Source: Nitrospira sp. (GTDB lineage Bacteria; Nitrospirota; Nitrospiria; Nitrospirales; Nitrospiraceae). Taken from it: a stretch of DNA of 7,240 bases. The notes beneath the pieces were generated by a model that was not told where the DNA came from, did not search any database, and saw nothing but the letters and a program-made list of their open reading frames with translations. Shown here in pieces: positions 5,329 to 7,240 of this stretch; position 1 is the stretch's first letter; each line of letters opens with the position of its first letter. A program made the translations under genes and the position numbers. The stretch lies in assembly GCA_012032965.1 (NCBI GenBank), contig JAAUPT010000084.1, positions 1 through 7,240 of the forward strand, read 5' to 3'.

Positions 5329-5640
5329 ATGCAAGACCAAGAATACGCAGTGTATTACGGTTCGGCCTCTCTCATTCTTTCCGTCTATCTCCTTATCAAG
5401 GGATGCACCACCGCGTCACGACAGCGAAGCGTCGATCGCTCCCCGATCCTGCTTCCAGCCTACGTCTATGGTGTCCTGGCGTCTGTTCTGCTGACCGTTG
5501 GTTTGGGATTTTTTCGGCCGAGCCTGCCCTGGTGGGGGTATCGGTTGATTTTCCCCGGTACGACTATGCTCTTTCCCGCCATCATGTATATTATTGGCAG
5601 TCGTCCACCCAAGCCCGACCTGGATCGAGCCGACGCATGA
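5329..5640 (+). CDS. Small integral membrane protein, unknown function
   Basis: The 103-residue product has three hydrophobic segments: about residues 10-25 (GSASLILSVYLLIKG), 42-62 (LLPAYVYGVLASVLLTVGLG) and 72-90 (LIFPGTTMLFPAIMYIIG). The loops are short and the tail RPPKPDLDRADA is charged. It matches no family I recognise. The ATG is supported by GAGGA at 5317-5321, seven bases upstream. It stands alone: divergent from the PII-like gene and convergent with the lipoprotein gene, 40 bp before that gene's stop. A partnership with the PII-like protein is conceivable, since PII-like proteins often sit beside membrane proteins, but the two are not co-transcribed. Confidence 0.7.
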   Translation: MQDQEYAVYYGSASLILSVYLLIKGCTTASRQRSVDRSPILLPAYVYGVLASVLLTVGLGFFRPSLPWWGYRLIFPGTTMLFPAIMYIIGSRPPKPDLDRADA

Positions 5641-5680
5641 CAGAAGCGATCTTTTTTGCAGAGAATCGGATGTTGCCGGG

Positions 5681-6481
5681 TTATTTGGCGATGGTAATGC
5701 TCGGTACTCCGGCGCGCGGCACCTCGGTCACCGTCATTTGGAATAATTGCGACAAGAGCTTGAACGCTTCTCGGTTCCAGCGCGCCTGAGGACCGATCGT
5801 GTTGACGGCATAATAGTCTCCGTGGGATTTCATCGCGAGATCCAGTCCGGACGGAGCCGACGATGACACGACGAGGTCCATCGTCTTGACCGGATTCTCC
5901 GAGACGTCGGGGGTGCGACCGTCTTTGTCGACATGGTATTCCGCCTCTTCGGCGATCGAGAGCCCCAGAAAGTTCAACATCGCGTTGAAACTGCGCAGTC
6001 GAAAGTCTCCCTTGAGCGGCCAGTCGCCGCCGAAATACCCCGGACGAATATCGAACGTGACGTCGTGCGGGAGCCCCTGTTCGTTCTCATTCTGCAAACG
6101 AGCCCGTTCCTCCCGGGACAGTAAATTGGGGTCGTAGTTCGTGATGAGCGCGCCGCCTTCGACCTGTTTCCGCAACGTGAACGTCCTGTCCCGCGCGTTA
6201 TAGGCCACCTGGTACTCCTTTTCGAGTGCGGTGAATCCTTCCGCCGTAATCGAGTCGGCGGGAATCGTCCAGCTTCGTTCGATGCGCAGCGGCTCCACGT
6301 AGAGGCTGTTGTGGTCTTGAATGGTGGAGAGATGGAGAACTACTCGCCGAAACATCTCGTAGCCGACCTGATCCGATGGACTATTCCGATAGGCGACGGC
6401 GCCGTCACTCTGTTTCAACCGCAGTTCCTTGCCCATCAGGCGCAGGAGCAGGTCGATGTCGACTCCCTGTCGCAGCAGCAA
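5681..6481 (-). CDS. Lipoprotein of unknown family, C-terminal part (frameshifted)
   Basis: This is the larger part of the gene that begins at 6879. The TTG at 6481 is not a true start: upstream the same frame is open and protein-like to about 6542, reading PIEGEEFTQRVLTPFHESKL before TLLLRQGVDIDLLLRLMGKE. The sequence is hydrophilic with no membrane segment. A central stretch (VEPLRIERSWTIPA, EYQVAYNARDRTFTLRKQVEG) suggests beta structure, and the end (GDYYAVNTIGPQARWNREAF, then LLSQLFQMTVTEV) looks like a terminal alpha-beta unit. Inserting one base at the GGG of 6543-6545 (CCC on the coding strand) joins it to 6484-6879 as a 399-residue protein. I do not recognise the family; probably an envelope-associated lipoprotein. 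Confidence 0.72.
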   Translation of the reverse strand: MLLRQGVDIDLLLRLMGKELRLKQSDGAVAYRNSPSDQVGYEMFRRVVLHLSTIQDHNSLYVEPLRIERSWTIPADSITAEGFTALEKEYQVAYNARDRTFTLRKQVEGGALITNYDPNLLSREERARLQNENEQGLPHDVTFDIRPGYFGGDWPLKGDFRLRSFNAMLNFLGLSIAEEAEYHVDKDGRTPDVSENPVKTMDLVVSSSAPSGLDLAMKSHGDYYAVNTIGPQARWNREAFKLLSQLFQMTVTEVPRAGVPSITIAK

Positions 6482-6483
6482 CG

Positions 6484-6879
6484 TCAGTTTGGACTCATGG
6501 AACGGCGTGAGTACGCGCTGGGTAAACTCTTCGCCTTCGATCGGGCGATACTGATCGTCGGATTCTCAGCCACGCTTCCCCCGATGACGGGCAGGATCGT
6601 TCGACTGGCGTCACCGGTAAGGGCCGGCGTCGCGCCGGCCGTGAAACGAAAATCGAACGTCGCGGCGACATTGGACACGCCGGTAAAGTGAATCGGTTGA
6701 TGGTGTTGCGCTCTCGCGATGTTCACGAGCAGCTGCTTCGATTGCGACTCGGTAATGGCGTCGTCGTAGGCGATGACAGCTCGGGTCAAGGTCACCGGTG
6801 AGAGGCAGCCAGAAAGCGTTATCAGGTAAACGAGCGCGGAGAAAACGAAGGGTGCGGAGGTGGAGATTTTGTGGGTCAT
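6484..6879 (-). CDS. Lipoprotein of unknown family, N-terminal part (frameshifted)
   Basis: The product starts MTHKISTSAPFVFSALVYLI and has a lipobox LSGC (Cys25), so it is an exported lipoprotein. The start was placed at ATG 6879 because it sets the lipobox at the normal distance; ATG 6933 would put 42 residues before the Cys. Neither has a strong ribosome site. The mature part begins LSPVTLTRAVIAYDDAITES, followed by QSKQLLVNIARAQHHQPIHF and GVSNVAATFDFRFTAGATPA. After ISI (near base 6547) the frame turns into a non-conserved tail (ARSKAKSLPSAYSRRSMSPN). Adding one C to the coding-strand CCC (6543-6545) gives ISI-x-PIEGEEF and joins the downstream frame. The gene follows, 108 bp away, the same-strand partial gene at 6988-7240. 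Confidence 0.72.
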   Translation of the reverse strand: MTHKISTSAPFVFSALVYLITLSGCLSPVTLTRAVIAYDDAITESQSKQLLVNIARAQHHQPIHFTGVSNVAATFDFRFTAGATPALTGDASRTILPVIGGSVAENPTISIARSKAKSLPSAYSRRSMSPN

Positions 6880-6944
6880 CGTGGGCCGGCTGCTACGCGA
6901 TCCCCAAGCACCATCGGACGCAAGTTGTACCATATCAACGTAGA

Positions 6945-6996
6945 GTTGCCTAGCAGAGAAATGAATGGGTGTGGTGTATGACGCTGTCTAGGCAAC
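6945..6996. repeat. Inverted repeat between the partial gene and the lipoprotein gene
   Basis: GTTGCCTAG (6945-6953) and CTAGGCAAC (6988-6996) are exact complements 34 bases apart. Pairing can extend to CAG/CTG with one bulged base. On the minus strand the first arm covers the last codons and TAG stop of the partial gene. There is no T-tract, so it is not an obvious terminator; it could be an operator or an RNA hairpin. Confidence 0.4.
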
Positions 6997-7240
6997 GGCG
7001 GCATGGGGTTTCTGAATATTGGTTCGTTGCACGACCATCTTGACGGGGATATTGGGGTGCAGGGTCATGAGGGGCTCCGGTTGAATCGTCACCAGCGCGA
7101 GACCGGCGGGCCGGAAAGAGGCGGCGATCGTAAGTTTCGATCGGTCATGCGTGGTTAAAGTCGCTCATCGAGCACATGATAGAGAAAGTAGCTACTGTCA
7201 ATGAGGCCTGGCCGGAAATTCCGCCGGTCATTGTGTCTTG
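6988..7240 (-). CDS. 3' end of an unrecognised gene (partial, apparently frameshifted)
   Basis: From the right edge a minus-strand frame reads RHNDRRNFRPGLIDSSYFLY then HVLDERL before TAA. Adding one base to AAA at 7157-7159 (TTT on the coding strand) joins it to a second frame, LTTHDRSKLTIAASFRPAGL then ALVTIQPEPLMTLHPNIPVK, ending QRTNIQKPHAAVA and TAG at 6988-6990. The second frame has no start of its own above the minimal level and a TGA just upstream, so a frameshifted C-terminus is the most economical reading. No family recognised. It may be co-transcribed with the lipoprotein gene. Confidence 0.45.

Noticed and set aside
5013..5789. 258-codon plus-strand open frame
   Set aside because: It covers the antisense of the PII-like gene, the divergent promoter region, the membrane-protein gene in another frame and the lipoprotein 3' end. 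Its translation is rich in R, S and C without any domain pattern.

Overview
The window is an ordinary-looking bacterial chromosomal segment of moderately high G+C with short intergenic gaps, Shine-Dalgarno starts and rho-independent terminators. Gene style (small secreted lysine-rich and proline-rich proteins, a Sel1 protein, a stand-alone PII-like protein, a lipoprotein of unknown family) would fit an environmental Gram-negative such as a Nitrospira-like bacterium, but no phylogenetic marker is present, so this is a weak inference. No rRNA, tRNA, CRISPR array, insertion sequence or phage gene was seen.

Layout. 270-2562 (+): a histidine-phosphatase domain followed by a 6-phosphofructokinase, spread over three reading frames. 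The frames rejoin if one G is restored near 1388 and single bases are removed from the GGGG at 1874-1877 and the CCCC at 1881-1884. The result would be a single 763-residue phosphatase-kinase fusion. 2718-3580 (-): a two-gene unit, a secreted proline-rich protein and a Sel1-repeat protein. 3703-4737 (+): two tandem mini-cassettes, each with a structured 5' leader, a similar signal peptide, a different mature protein and a strong GC-rich terminator. The first gene (CxxC protein) is broken by two apparent one-base deletions; the second is a lysine-rich protein with 11-residue repeats. 4789-5094 (-): PII-like protein. 5329-5640 (+): small three-helix membrane protein. 5681-6879 (-): a lipoprotein of about 399 residues split by one frameshift. 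6988-7240 (-): the 3' end of an unrecognised gene, also apparently frameshifted.

Two themes stand out. First, about seven apparent single-base indels, each repaired by changing the length of a short homopolymer, hit four of the nine loci. This points to residual long-read assembly error more than to real gene decay, and gene models here should be read with that in mind. Second, the paired cassettes share a 93-nt leader whose hairpin shows compensatory base changes, joined to unrelated mature proteins. This is the best candidate for an undescribed regulatory or secretion module. The phosphatase-phosphofructokinase fusion is the best candidate for an unusual enzyme: it would put a glycolytic kinase and an FBPase-2-like phosphatase domain in one chain.
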